Shown here piece after piece: positions 1-7,375 of a stretch of DNA of 16,411 nucleotides. Under the pieces are notes generated by a model that was given only the letters and a program-made list of their open reading frames with translations, searched no databases and was not told where the DNA came from. The stretch is taken from positions 1 through 16,411 of the forward strand of contig CATZDY010000057.1 in assembly GCA_958417755.1 (NCBI GenBank), given 5' to 3'. How positions within the stretch are numbered: the first letter of the stretch is position 1; every line of letters begins with the position of its first letter. Both the position numbers and the translations under genes were made by a program. This stretch comes from an uncultured Peptococcaceae bacterium. GTDB lineage: Bacteria > Bacillota > Desulfotomaculia > Desulfotomaculales > Desulfocucumaceae.

Positions 1-14
1 GCAATTTTTATCAT
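1..14 (-). CDS. spoIIIAB: Probable start of stage III sporulation protein AB (partial)
   Basis: Only the first codons are inside the window: an ATG at 14-12 followed by codons for I, K and I, then the edge. An AAGGAAAGGG sequence sits about 10 nt upstream. SpoIIIAB normally follows SpoIIIAA on the same strand and usually opens with M, a hydrophobic residue, K and another hydrophobic residue, so position and start fit. The 118-bp gap from the spoIIIAA stop is longer than usual for this operon. The identity rests on gene order, not on homology. Confidence 0.4.
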
Positions 15-132
15 TGGTACAACATCCCTTTCCTTAACACTCCCCTGGTAAACAGTTGTTAGTTGCCTGAAAGCAAAAGGTTTAAAACCTTGATTTTTGA
101 CTCATTGGCTTTGGATACCTTAAACTGCATTT

Positions 133-1104
133 TTACTGCACTGATTCTATGGAACCCACAAAAGGCTTGCGACCTAATTTTACAAAACGCTCCACAATGC
201 CTAGCTTTAATAAATATTGTAAAGCCGGTCTGGCTGTGATTTCTGCTAAAGAAGAACCATGTACAGTAAAAATGACCCGTACACCCGCATTGAGCACTTC
301 TTCCAAAGCCCGCACATCCTCTTCTTTCCCCAATTCATCCGTGGCAATCACCCGGGGAGACATGGAGCGCAGCAGCATCAACATGCCTTCCGCTTTAGGA
401 CACCCATCTAAAACATCTGTATTGATCCCCACATCCATGGAAGGAACCCCCTGGCAACATCCAGCCACTTCCGAACGCTCGTCCACCAATCCCACTGTAA
501 TGCCATCAAACTCTAAAGCTGGTATGCCATTGCTTATCTGACGCACCACGTCCCTTAGGATGGTGGTTTTGCCACAACCAGGGGGGGAAAAAATCATGGT
601 GTGTAGCACCCCTTTATGCTTAGCAATGATCCTGGGCATCAACGCGTCCGCAGCACCTAAAATCTCCCGGGCCAAACGCAAATTTAATCCTGTGATGTAC
701 TTTAAAGTTTTTACCCGTCCTCCTTCCAACACCACCTTTCCCGTCAGCCCCACCCGGTGTCCTCCAGGAACTGTTACAAAACCGTTTTTCAGCTCTTCTT
801 CCAGGGCATACAAAGAGGAGCCACTGACCAATTGCAAAGTGCGATCCATATCTTCTTTGGTGATCACATAGGATGAAACATAACTTTTAACAAGTTTTCC
901 TCGTTCATCCAGATAGCAGTAACCATTTCCTCCTATCAAGGCCAAAGGACGCCCCAAACGAAGTCGTATTTCCTCCAATTGGGTCAAAACATCGGACGGC
1001 AATGAAGCAATCATGGTACGCAAATGAGGCGGTAGAATGCCCATGATTTCTTCCAGCTTATGTTCCTTGCTTGTCTCTTTTTTTAATCTTATTGTACTGT
1101 TCAT
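133..1104 (-). CDS. spoIIIAA: Stage III sporulation protein AA, AAA-type ATPase
   Basis: SpoIIIAA is the cytoplasmic ATPase of the SpoIIIA-SpoIIQ channel that links mother cell and forespore after engulfment and keeps late forespore gene expression active. It resembles type II/IV secretion ATPases. The protein is 323 aa, close to the usual 305-325. A Walker A motif, SPPGCGKTT, lies at residues 173-181, and a Walker B-like strand ending in D256-E257 (VIATDELG) follows. The N-terminal third carries the family stretches around EEIRLRLGRP and the VPGGHRVGLTG region. The frame is open for 70 more codons upstream, but the ATG at 1104 has a GGAGTG ribosome site 6 nt away and gives the family's usual N-terminus, so the longer form was rejected. 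The gene leads its operon; a sigma-E-like promoter lies just upstream. Confidence 0.95.
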   Translation of the reverse strand: MNSTIRLKKETSKEHKLEEIMGILPPHLRTMIASLPSDVLTQLEEIRLRLGRPLALIGGNGYCYLDERGKLVKSYVSSYVITKEDMDRTLQLVSGSSLYALEEELKNGFVTVPGGHRVGLTGKVVLEGGRVKTLKYITGLNLRLAREILGAADALMPRIIAKHKGVLHTMIFSPPGCGKTTILRDVVRQISNGIPALEFDGITVGLVDERSEVAGCCQGVPSMDVGINTDVLDGCPKAEGMLMLLRSMSPRVIATDELGKEEDVRALEEVLNAGVRVIFTVHGSSLAEITARPALQYLLKLGIVERFVKLGRKPFVGSIESVQ

Positions 1105-1123
1105 TGCATTCACTCCTGCAATA

Positions 1124-1152
1124 TGTATATGAGTGATCTGGCAAAATATACC
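1124..1152 (-). promoter_or_regulatory. Candidate sigma-E promoter for the spoIIIA operon
   Basis: On the minus strand GGTATATT (1152-1145) is followed after 13 bp by CATATACA (1131-1124). The first matches the sigma-E -35 element well and the second partly matches its -10 (CATACAAT-like). Spacing is in the sigma-E range. Transcription would start near 1117, leaving a very short leader before the GGAGTG ribosome site at 1111-1116. spoIIIA is a sigma-E operon in Bacillus subtilis, which motivated the search. Confidence 0.4.
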
Positions 1153-1178
1153 GCCCAACCTGGAAGGGAATAAAACAC

Positions 1179-1204
1179 AAAAAAAGCAGCATATCTGAAG
1201 CTGC
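1179..1204 (-). terminator. Weak intrinsic-terminator-like hairpin upstream of spoIIIAA
   Basis: On the minus strand GCAGC pairs with GCTGC across a 9-nt loop and is followed by seven Ts. The stem is only 5 bp. It would shield the spoIIIA operon from leftward transcription out of the regulatory gap. No minus-strand gene is recognisable upstream of it. Confidence 0.35.
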
Positions 1205-1333
1205 CTTTGGTTGCGTCTCACAATATTATTTTGATAGAATCCATTGGATTGGCATAAAAAACCAAATATATCTTTCGAAAGTTGTTGTCTTTTGTTTCTG
1301 CTTCTAGGAATCATTGCAAAAAGTTTTATAAAA

Positions 1334-1408
1334 ACCCATGGGTACTATTGACACAAAAAAATCTTAGGGTATAATAAAACTTGTCGGTTTTTTAAAACCA
1401 TGGGGTAC
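1334..1408 (+). promoter_or_regulatory. Promoter/operator module A (distal copy)
   Basis: A perfect 10-bp palindrome ACCCATGGGT (1334-1343), then TTGACA (1348-1353), a 16-bp spacer, TATAAT (1370-1375), then a second related site ACCATGGGGT (1397-1406). Both sites are embedded in AAAACC...GGTAC. The operator starts are 63 bp apart, about six helical turns. Everything recurs at the same spacing 361 bp downstream (module B). A repressor bound at both sites would bracket the core promoter. No convincing gene begins directly behind this copy, so it may drive a long leader into the TetR gene or be a leftover of a duplication. Confidence 0.75.
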
Positions 1409-1681
1409 AAAAAGATGTAGTATTTTAAATCATTTGAATATTGTTATTATTTTTATGTTTTTCATGGTTTTTATTTCTTGGGCTAACCTCCAGGGAACAA
1501 ACTAAAACAACTTTCTGGTATGAAAGATAGCAATTGTAATATAAACAATTAACTACTTTATAACTTGTATATAAAATTGAAAGGAAGTGGTTTTTTTCAT
1601 ACGTGCCATAACAGGTATTAAAAAACATAGTTTTTATACTGTGTTGGCTGGGACATTCCTTGATTTTCCATAAAAAACAAA
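1409..1681. other. Non-coding spacer between the two promoter modules
   Basis: An A/T-rich stretch without a gene I can support. The plus-strand frames hold only fragments under 25 codons without a ribosome site. The long minus-strand frame has a cysteine/tyrosine/lysine-rich composition typical of chance translation of A/T-rich DNA. A weak A/T hairpin (around 1616-1640) is visible. It separates modules A and B and may be the decayed remainder of whatever module A once expressed. Confidence 0.5.
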
Positions 1682-1694
1682 AAGTTTTATTAAA

Positions 1695-1767
1695 ACCAAG
1701 GAGTACTATTGACAGTAGGAGTTCACGTACTATAATAGAACTTATTAGTTTCATAAAACCAATTGGT
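1695..1767 (+). promoter_or_regulatory. Promoter/operator module B, promoter of the TetR-MFS operon
   Basis: Operator-like ACCAAGGAGT (1695-1704), TTGACA (1709-1714), 16-bp spacer, TATAAT (1731-1736), then a perfect 10-bp palindrome ACCAATTGGT (1758-1767). Consensus -35 and -10 make this a strong sigma-A promoter. The downstream palindrome ends 3 bp before the ribosome site of the TetR gene. Geometry is identical to module A. The arrangement suggests autorepression by the TetR protein, with release by a substrate of the exporter; the ligand cannot be read from the sequence. Confidence 0.8.
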
Positions 1768-1780
1768 ACAGGAGAGGCAT

Positions 1781-2659
1781 ATGGATATTCGTAAACACAA
1801 TATTTTAGACATTGCCACCACTCTATTTTTGGAAAAAGGCTTTCACAATACCTCGGTGCAGGATATTGCGGTGAGCTGCAATGTTTCCAAAGCTACGATT
1901 TATAAATTTTTTTCCTCTAAAGAAGATATTGGTTTAGGGGTTGTGTTACACATCCATGGGCAATTGATTTACCAAATGCGCAAAACAGCAGCAAAAACCA
2001 ATCTATCGCCTCGGGAAAAATTACAAGAAGACATTGAACTATTAACTGGAAAATTTTTAAACAAAACAAAATTCATTGATACGCTATTTTATACTTTTTC
2101 ACCAGAACAAAAGGAACAATACATGCCCATTATTGCCAAATCCAGGTTCAATACCTTTCATTATTTTTCGCAAAACATTGCCCAAACCTTTGGCTTAGAA
2201 AATGAGGCCATTGTCTGGGAATTAACCTTAAACCTCAATGGCTTGATCCGGGAAATTACCTTTTTAAATTTTGAAAAACAAATTACCATTGATCAAAGCC
2301 TAATTTCTGACTTTATCATTGACAGTTTAGAAGCCATTGCCAAACAACGTCAGGGCAAAGCCTTGCTGATTACAGAAACTTATTTACAACATTTAAAAGA
2401 GTATTTCTCCACAGAAGTCATTGATTTTAAACCAATTTGCCAAAGAAACCGTTTATTAGAAGCTTTACGAAATCAAGTCATGCAAGATTCTCCCCGGGAA
2501 TTACAAGCCAATTTATTGGATGCCATTACTCTATTGGAACAAGAATATCAAAAACCCTTGCCTAAACAATTTCTCATTGAAGCTTTATCCGTGTATTTGT
2601 CCCAGCGGGATGAACTGGCAAATATCATTCAGGATTTACAAGATTTAACTGCCAGTTAA
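1781..2659 (+). CDS. TetR/AcrR-family transcriptional repressor, unusually long
   Basis: A DNA-binding one-component regulator, very probably the repressor of itself and the exporter that follows. The N-terminal ~48 residues are a typical TetR helix-turn-helix domain: a first helix with ILDIATTLFLEKGF, then TSVQDIAVSCNVSKATIYKFF as the HTH and the YKFFSSKEDI junction. The remaining ~240 residues are helical and leucine-rich, as expected for a ligand/dimer domain. At 292 aa it is about 100 residues longer than ordinary TetR proteins; residues ~195-292 are a polar helical extension. The ATG at 1781 was chosen over an upstream in-frame TTG (1763) because GGAGAGG lies directly before it and the TTG would overlap the operator palindrome. 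The stop is 16 bp from the MFS start, so the two genes form one operon. Confidence 0.9.
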   Translation: MDIRKHNILDIATTLFLEKGFHNTSVQDIAVSCNVSKATIYKFFSSKEDIGLGVVLHIHGQLIYQMRKTAAKTNLSPREKLQEDIELLTGKFLNKTKFIDTLFYTFSPEQKEQYMPIIAKSRFNTFHYFSQNIAQTFGLENEAIVWELTLNLNGLIREITFLNFEKQITIDQSLISDFIIDSLEAIAKQRQGKALLITETYLQHLKEYFSTEVIDFKPICQRNRLLEALRNQVMQDSPRELQANLLDAITLLEQEYQKPLPKQFLIEALSVYLSQRDELANIIQDLQDLTAS

Positions 2660-2675
2660 AAGGAGTGTTTTCAAC

Positions 2676-4142
2676 ATGCGCACAGCAAAAGTATCAGGCA
2701 CCAGCAGCAATATTCTTGTGATTGCTATTATGCTGTCAGGTGCCTTTATTGCTATTTTAAACCAAACAGTGCTTTCCCCTGCTTTGCCCAGCATTATGCG
2801 GGATTTGCATATCAATGCCAGTGAGGGACAGTGGCTGACCACTGGATTCTTGTTAGTCAATGGCATTATGATTCCTATTACTGCTTATCTAACCAATAAA
2901 TTTACCACCAGACGGTTATTTATTGGTTCTATGTTGTTTTTTACTGTGGGCAGCATCTTCGCTGCTATGGCGCCTAATTTTGCCATTCTTATGCTAGGTC
3001 GGTTAATACAGGCCGTAGGAGCCGGGGTGCTCATGCCCTTGGTTCAAATTGTGATTTTACTAATGTTTCCCAAGGAAAAACGAGGTTCTGCCTTGGGGAT
3101 GGTAGGGATTGTGATTTCTGCAGCACCAGCCATAGGTCCCACCTTAGCTGGTTGGCTGGTGGACACCTGGGGTTGGCATATGCTTTTTGGCATTATTGCT
3201 CCCATTGCTTTATTGGATATCATTTTGGCCATCCTTTTTCTCCGCAATGTAGGTGAAACCACCAATCCCAGCTTGGATATTGTTTCTGTGGTCTATTCTA
3301 CCCTTGGTTTTGGCAGTTTGCTCTATGGCTGTAGTTCTGCTGGCAGCAATGGCTGGGGCAATCCCCTTGTGATTCTCCCCCTTATTATTGGATGCATTTT
3401 TTTGGTTCTTTTTGTTCAGCGTCAACTTACCATTGCTACGCCACTTTTAGAATTAAGGGTATTTAAAAATTCCATTTTTACTTATTCCACCATTATCGGG
3501 ATGATTGTAAATGGTGCTTTGTTGGTGGGAACCATCATCACCCCCATTTACATGCAAACGATTTTGGGATATACTGCTTTGCATTCCGGGCTGTTATTAT
3601 TGCCCGCTGCCCTGATCATGGCCATTATGAGCCCCATTACCGGTAAGCTCTTTGACCGGTTTGGCCCCCGTGTTCTTGCTTTGGCAGGTTTAACTTTTAT
3701 GACAATTGGTACCCTTTGTTTTCTTACCTTTGATGAACACAGCTCATATCTTTATTTGTGCCTGGTTTATACGTTTCGTATGTTAGGGATTTCCATGTTA
3801 ATGATGCCTTTGACCACCTGGGGCATTAATTCATTGGAAAACCGTTATATTCCCCACGGCAATGCTTTGAACAACAGCGCTCGCCAAGTGGCAGGTTCCA
3901 TTGGCACAGCTGTTTTGATCACCATTATGACCACCACCATGCATCATACAGAAAAACTTGGGGTTGTTGTTTCTACTTTGCGGGGTATGCATATGGCTTT
4001 TGGTTGTGCTGCGGCTTTAAGCGCTTTTGCTCTGATTTTGGCTTTCTTTGTTGTTCATGATGATGAGGAAACAAAACGAAGAAGGGCCCAAATCAAGGAA
4101 CAAAGAAAAACTTTTTCCCCTCAAGCTGTGAAGCAAAACTAA
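2676..4142 (+). CDS. MFS multidrug exporter, DHA2 (14-helix) family
   Basis: A proton-driven drug/metabolite exporter of the EmrB/LmrB/QacA type in the cytoplasmic membrane. Its 488 aa and the count of hydrophobic segments fit 14 helices. The first helix carries the DHA2 stretch LNQTVLSPALPSIMRDL. Between helices 2 and 3 is AYLTNKFTTRRLF, a weakened motif A. LGRLIQAVGAGVLMP is the motif B region and the PAIGPTLAGWLVDTWGWHM stretch is motif C. The C-terminal 25 residues are a charged cytoplasmic tail. The ribosome site AAGGAG is 9-10 nt from the ATG. It follows the TetR gene by 16 bp and is followed by a strong terminator. Substrate unknown; the linked repressor suggests induction by a toxic compound. 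Confidence 0.93.
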   Translation: MRTAKVSGTSSNILVIAIMLSGAFIAILNQTVLSPALPSIMRDLHINASEGQWLTTGFLLVNGIMIPITAYLTNKFTTRRLFIGSMLFFTVGSIFAAMAPNFAILMLGRLIQAVGAGVLMPLVQIVILLMFPKEKRGSALGMVGIVISAAPAIGPTLAGWLVDTWGWHMLFGIIAPIALLDIILAILFLRNVGETTNPSLDIVSVVYSTLGFGSLLYGCSSAGSNGWGNPLVILPLIIGCIFLVLFVQRQLTIATPLLELRVFKNSIFTYSTIIGMIVNGALLVGTIITPIYMQTILGYTALHSGLLLLPAALIMAIMSPITGKLFDRFGPRVLALAGLTFMTIGTLCFLTFDEHSSYLYLCLVYTFRMLGISMLMMPLTTWGINSLENRYIPHGNALNNSARQVAGSIGTAVLITIMTTTMHHTEKLGVVVSTLRGMHMAFGCAAALSAFALILAFFVVHDDEETKRRRAQIKEQRKTFSPQAVKQN

Positions 4143-4155
4143 AATTGTTTCAAGC

Positions 4156-4200
4156 ATAACAATGACCAGGTAAATCATATGCTGGTCATTGTTATTTTTT
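4156..4200 (+). terminator. Intrinsic terminator of the TetR-MFS operon
   Basis: A 14-bp perfect stem, ATAACAATGACCAG (4156-4169) with CTGGTCATTGTTAT (4182-4195), a 12-nt loop, then further Ts. It lies 14 bp behind the MFS stop. Confidence 0.92.
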
Positions 4201-4318
4201 CCTGCTAAAGATAGACAAACAGGTTCATATAAGATATTAAGTGTGGTTATGCTTACATTGGTAGGGAAAAGCTTTTAGCAAAATAAGATTTTAACTTAGA
4301 CTCATATGATCTGTGCTA

Positions 4319-4329
4319 TATAATATAAT
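4319..4329 (+). promoter_or_regulatory. Candidate -10 region for the flavin reductase gene
   Basis: Two overlapping TATAAT hexamers (4319-4324 and 4324-4329) lie about 75 bp before the start codon. No good -35 is present at the right spacing; TTAGAC at 4296-4301 is 17 bp upstream but poor. The rest of 4201-4400 shows no gene or other structure. Confidence 0.4.
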
Positions 4330-4400
4330 AAAGAGCAAAGGTACATAGTGGTATTCGCTACGAAATCAAGAAAATTCATGAAACCAAGGAGGAATGTAGT

Positions 4401-4910
4401 ATGGCAGCCTTTCAAACAATTCCCCCAGAGGAACTGCAACAAAATCCTTTTCAATCCATTGGGAAGGATTGGATGCTGGTGACAGCTGCAAAAAATAATA
4501 AGGCCAATACCATGACCGCAGGTTGGGGAGCCCTGGGAGTCATGTGGGGAAAAAATGTGGCTTATATAGCCATTCGTCCCCAACGTTATACCAAAGAATT
4601 CATTGATCATGCATCCACCTTTTCTTTAAGCTTTTTTTCTCAAGACAAGAAAGAGATGCTAGGTTATTTGGGTAAGGTTTCCGGTAGGCATGAGGATAAA
4701 ATCAGCAAATCCGGCCTTGCTTTGGTGTATAGTGCAAGCACTCCTTATTTTGCGGAAGCCAATTTGGTGCTTATTTGTCAAAAGCTATATGCCCAGGAAT
4801 TAAGACCAGACTGCTTTATTGCGCAAGAATTAAAACATACCTGGTACGCGGATGGTGACTACCATACCATGTATGTAGGGGAAATTACCAAAGCCCTTGT
4901 GAAGGACTAA
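4401..4910 (+). CDS. Flavin reductase-like (FMN-binding split barrel) protein
   Basis: A 169-aa protein of the flavin reductase-like / flavoredoxin superfamily: small cytoplasmic homodimers that bind FMN and pass electrons from NAD(P)H or ferredoxin-linked partners. Visible features are the N-terminal strand WMLVTAA, the family segment KANTMTAGWGALGVMWGKN near residues 34-52 (the T-M-T-x-x-W type loop that contacts FMN), AIRPQRYTKEFI, and FSLSFF followed by a conserved-looking YLGKVSGRHEDK. AAGGAGG stands 8 nt before the ATG. It is monocistronic, between the MFS terminator and a shared terminator. Specific substrate and partner are not deducible. Confidence 0.85.
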   Translation: MAAFQTIPPEELQQNPFQSIGKDWMLVTAAKNNKANTMTAGWGALGVMWGKNVAYIAIRPQRYTKEFIDHASTFSLSFFSQDKKEMLGYLGKVSGRHEDKISKSGLALVYSASTPYFAEANLVLICQKLYAQELRPDCFIAQELKHTWYADGDYHTMYVGEITKALVKD

Positions 4911-4950
4911 GAAAAGGGAGGCTTTTCAATGGATGAAAGCCTCCCTTTTC
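4911..4950. terminator. Bidirectional terminator between convergent genes
   Basis: A perfect 15-bp stem, GAAAAGGGAGGCTTT (4911-4925) with AAAGCCTCCCTTTTC (4936-4950), and a 10-nt loop. The GGGAGGC core is followed by TTTT in both directions. It begins directly after the flavin reductase stop and lies 71 bp beyond the capG stop on the other strand, so it can end both transcripts. Confidence 0.85.
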
Positions 4951-5020
4951 ATGTTATTCATCAATAACCATAGGTTTGTTCTGCGTTAAACCTTTTTATA
5001 TAGGCAAACCAATATCTCTT

Positions 5021-6148
5021 TTATCCTTTCAGCCAAGTGGTTTGATTGACAATTTTGGCATAACTTTGGATAATTTTAATGACTTTGCTAGATACATTGA
5101 TATCTACATAATCTGTAGCCATTGCCCCCCAGGCTTCGTTTTCTTCCATAGCCACTGCCAATTCCACTGCCTGGGCCACATCATCCCCATTGATACCGCC
5201 AATGACAATGCTTCCTTTATCAAGGACCTCCGGACGTTCTGTGGAGGTCCTGATAAGTACTGCTGGAAACTGTAACATGGCGCTTTCTTCCGACAGGGTC
5301 CCGCTATCTGATAGAACACAATAGGCATTCTTTTGCAGTTTATTATAGTCCAGAAAACCGAAAGGCTCTAGGCTTTGTACCAGGGGATGAAAAGAGAAAT
5401 TTCTTTGTTCAATGAATTTTCTACTCCTGGGATGGGTGGAATAAATCACTGGCATGCCGTAGGTTTGGGCTATGTTGTTGATCGCTCCCATTAAGGAGAA
5501 AAAATGTTCCTCATGATCAATATTTTCCTCTCTATGGGCTGATACAAGAAAATATTTTTTTTCTTCCAAACCCAATCTCCTCAGCACATTGCTTTGGTTT
5601 ATTTTGGCCTCATGTTTTTGCAATACTTCCCGCATGGGAGAACCGGTTACAAATATAGTTTTTCCATCCATCCCTTCGGATAGAAGATAGCGCCGGGAAT
5701 GTTCTGTATAGGGAAGGTTAATATCAGCAATATGATCCACAATGGTGCGGTTGACCATTTCCGGCACATTCCAATCCCAACACCGGTTGCCTGCTTCCAT
5801 GTGAAAAATAGGGATTTTCAAACGCTTGGCAGCAATAGCGGATAAGGCTGAATTGGTATCCCCTAAAATCAAAAGCGCATCTGGCTTTTCTTGGGCTAAT
5901 ATTTTATAGGATTTGGCAATGATATTGCCCATGGTTTCCCCCAGATGCTGACCCACACTTTCTAAATAATAATCCGGTTCCCTAAGTCCTAAATCCTCAA
6001 AAAAAACTTGATTCAAAGTATAGTCCCAGTTTTGTCCTGTATGGACCAACACATGGTGAAAATATTGATCTGCACACTGAATCACTGCGGAAAGCCTGAT
6101 GATTTCCGGCCTTGTTCCAATGATGGTCATGAGTTTTAAACGCTTCAT
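5021..6148 (-). CDS. capG: UDP-2-acetamido-2,6-dideoxy-L-talose 2-epimerase (UDP-FucNAc forming)
   Basis: Non-hydrolysing UDP-GlcNAc 2-epimerase superfamily, CapG/FnlC/WbjD branch: the last step to UDP-N-acetyl-L-fucosamine, a capsule and O-antigen precursor. At 375 aa it matches Staphylococcus aureus CapG in length. It starts with the nucleotide-sugar motif IGTRPEIIRLS (residues 10-20). It keeps LVHTGQNWDYTLNQ, LLILGDTNSALSA, HMEAGNRCWDWNVPE and SAHREENID. The GNRC and DINLPYTEHSRRYL segments separate it from ordinary MnaA/WecB, which have GLRT. The ATG at 6148 was chosen because GAGGAAG precedes it; an ATG at 6166 would overlap capF. It lies 4 bp after the capF stop, with its ribosome site inside capF, so translation is probably coupled. 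It is the last gene of the operon. Confidence 0.9.
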   Translation of the reverse strand: MKRLKLMTIIGTRPEIIRLSAVIQCADQYFHHVLVHTGQNWDYTLNQVFFEDLGLREPDYYLESVGQHLGETMGNIIAKSYKILAQEKPDALLILGDTNSALSAIAAKRLKIPIFHMEAGNRCWDWNVPEMVNRTIVDHIADINLPYTEHSRRYLLSEGMDGKTIFVTGSPMREVLQKHEAKINQSNVLRRLGLEEKKYFLVSAHREENIDHEEHFFSLMGAINNIAQTYGMPVIYSTHPRSRKFIEQRNFSFHPLVQSLEPFGFLDYNKLQKNAYCVLSDSGTLSEESAMLQFPAVLIRTSTERPEVLDKGSIVIGGINGDDVAQAVELAVAMEENEAWGAMATDYVDINVSSKVIKIIQSYAKIVNQTTWLKG

Positions 6149-6152
6149 GAAT

Positions 6153-7262
6153 TTACACTTCCTCATAATATGTATCTGGCTTATCCGGATCAAAGGCCTC
6201 ATTGGCCCACATGAAAGTAACCAAATCCGTGGTTCCTATATTGGTAATATGATGGGTATAACCTGGGGGAATATCCACCACTTCCAAGGTATCACCAGAA
6301 ACATGATAGGAAAGCACTTCCTGGCTACCAATTTTGCGAAACTGGATTAAGGCTTTTCCGCTAACCACCAAAAACTTTTCATTCTTCGTATGATGCCAGT
6401 GGTTTCCCTTTGTTATCCCTGGCTTTGCCACATTCACTGAAAACTGTCCTCTATCTGGGGTACGAATGATTTCTGTAAAAGAACCCCTTTGATCCACATG
6501 CATGGACAGAGGATAAGAAAATTCCTCTGGGGGTAAATAGCTAAGATAGGTGCTATACAATACTTTGGTAAAAGCATTGGATAATTGGGGTACCCCAAGG
6601 GTTTGGCGGCTTTCCTTAAAATGATGTAGCAAATCTACAATATCCCCCAATTTTATTCGATGAACAGTGGGTACAAAACAATACATACCATCCTGGTGCC
6701 CTTGTCCTGTAAGGGCCTGGATAAACTCATCCACCACATCATCAATGTATACAAGCTGCAAAAGCACTTCTGGATCATGGACAGTAATGGGTAAATCCCG
6801 GGCAATATGGTGACAAAAGGTGGCTACTGCACTATTATAATTGGGCTTACACCATTTTCCGAACACATTGGGTAAACGATAGACCCATACCTTAGCCCCT
6901 GTTTCTTGCTCATGGGTGAGCAATAAATCTTCCCCTGCTTTTTTGCTTCTTCCATAGGGATTATCCAAAGAAGCTTGTATAGATGAAGAAAGCAAAATAG
7001 GCGCTTTGTTTTGATAGGTTTTGAGTAAAGTCAATAATTTTGCTGTAAAATCATAATTCCCATGGATAAACTCCTTTTCCTCTTGGGGACGATTGACCCC
7101 AGCCAAGTGAAAGATAAAGTCACAATGCTGGGTATACAAAGCCAAATCCTTTTCCTTGGTTTCCCTGGTGCATTCCCAGATCTCTTGATATCCTCTGTTA
7201 CGCAATTCTGTTACCAGGTTTTTCCCAACAAAGCCCTTGGCTCCGGTTACGAGAATTTTCAT
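6153..7262 (-). CDS. capF: UDP-L-sugar epimerase/reductase with C-terminal cupin (UDP-FucNAc pathway)
   Basis: Bifunctional CapF/FnlB/WbjC enzyme. From the CapE product it epimerises C3 with the cupin domain and then reduces the C4 ketone with the NADPH-dependent SDR domain, giving the CapG substrate. It is 369 aa, the same length as S. aureus CapF. The N-terminal Rossmann motif is VTGAKGFVG (5-13). The SDR pair is Y103/K107 in NPYGRSK. The cupin domain runs from about 250 to 369, with probable zinc ligands in GNHWHHTKNE (286-295) and YTHHITN (335-341). The ATG at 7262 follows GGGAGG at 6 nt and gives the exact family N-terminus. It is followed at 4 bp by capG. The 5-epimerase/dehydratase capE that makes its substrate is not in the window. 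Confidence 0.94.
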   Translation of the reverse strand: MKILVTGAKGFVGKNLVTELRNRGYQEIWECTRETKEKDLALYTQHCDFIFHLAGVNRPQEEKEFIHGNYDFTAKLLTLLKTYQNKAPILLSSSIQASLDNPYGRSKKAGEDLLLTHEQETGAKVWVYRLPNVFGKWCKPNYNSAVATFCHHIARDLPITVHDPEVLLQLVYIDDVVDEFIQALTGQGHQDGMYCFVPTVHRIKLGDIVDLLHHFKESRQTLGVPQLSNAFTKVLYSTYLSYLPPEEFSYPLSMHVDQRGSFTEIIRTPDRGQFSVNVAKPGITKGNHWHHTKNEKFLVVSGKALIQFRKIGSQEVLSYHVSGDTLEVVDIPPGYTHHITNIGTTDLVTFMWANEAFDPDKPDTYYEEV

Positions 7263-7375
7263 CCCTTGCCTCCCATACCATAATATCATGGTTGATATAC
7301 AACAAAGACAGGGCCTTTTCCTGTTCCTGGCTGTAAAAATTCAAATTCCAGGCCTTTAAAGATAGGAAGCAATCT
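7263..7375 (-). other. Kinase-capF gap with a possible leftover coding frame
   Basis: The 113-bp gap is larger than the other gap in this operon. One minus-strand frame, different from that of both neighbours, stays open through it and reads protein-like, with segments such as VIRELKDCF, LKAWNLNFYSQEQEKALSLL and YINHDIMVWE. The stretch has no ribosome site or start of its own and runs on into capF. It could be the tail of a gene deleted from the operon, or chance. A hairpin, TTAAAGAT with ATCTTTAA, also lies near 7356-7379. Confidence 0.25.

Noticed and set aside
59..130. 23-codon minus-strand frame directly after spoIIIAA.
   Set aside because: No ribosome site or recognisable sequence; length is within chance.
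1105..1314. 70-codon N-terminal extension of spoIIIAA.
   Set aside because: It contains the T-run hairpin and the promoter-like elements, reads as cysteine-rich low-quality sequence, and the ATG at 1104 has a proper ribosome site and family N-terminus.
1425..1754. 109-codon minus-strand frame between the two promoter modules.
   Set aside because: It would run through strong plus-strand promoter elements, and its composition (many Cys, Tyr, Asn, Lys) is that of random A/T-rich DNA.
2254..2282. A sequence in the TetR gene resembling the inversion core (AATTACCTTTT then TGAAAA).
   Set aside because: Only part of the core matches, the spacing differs, and it lies within conserved-looking coding sequence; probably chance.
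4383..4395. AAACCAAGGAG near the flavin reductase start resembling the module B upstream operator.
   Set aside because: It is explained by the AAGGAGG ribosome site and lacks the second half-site.
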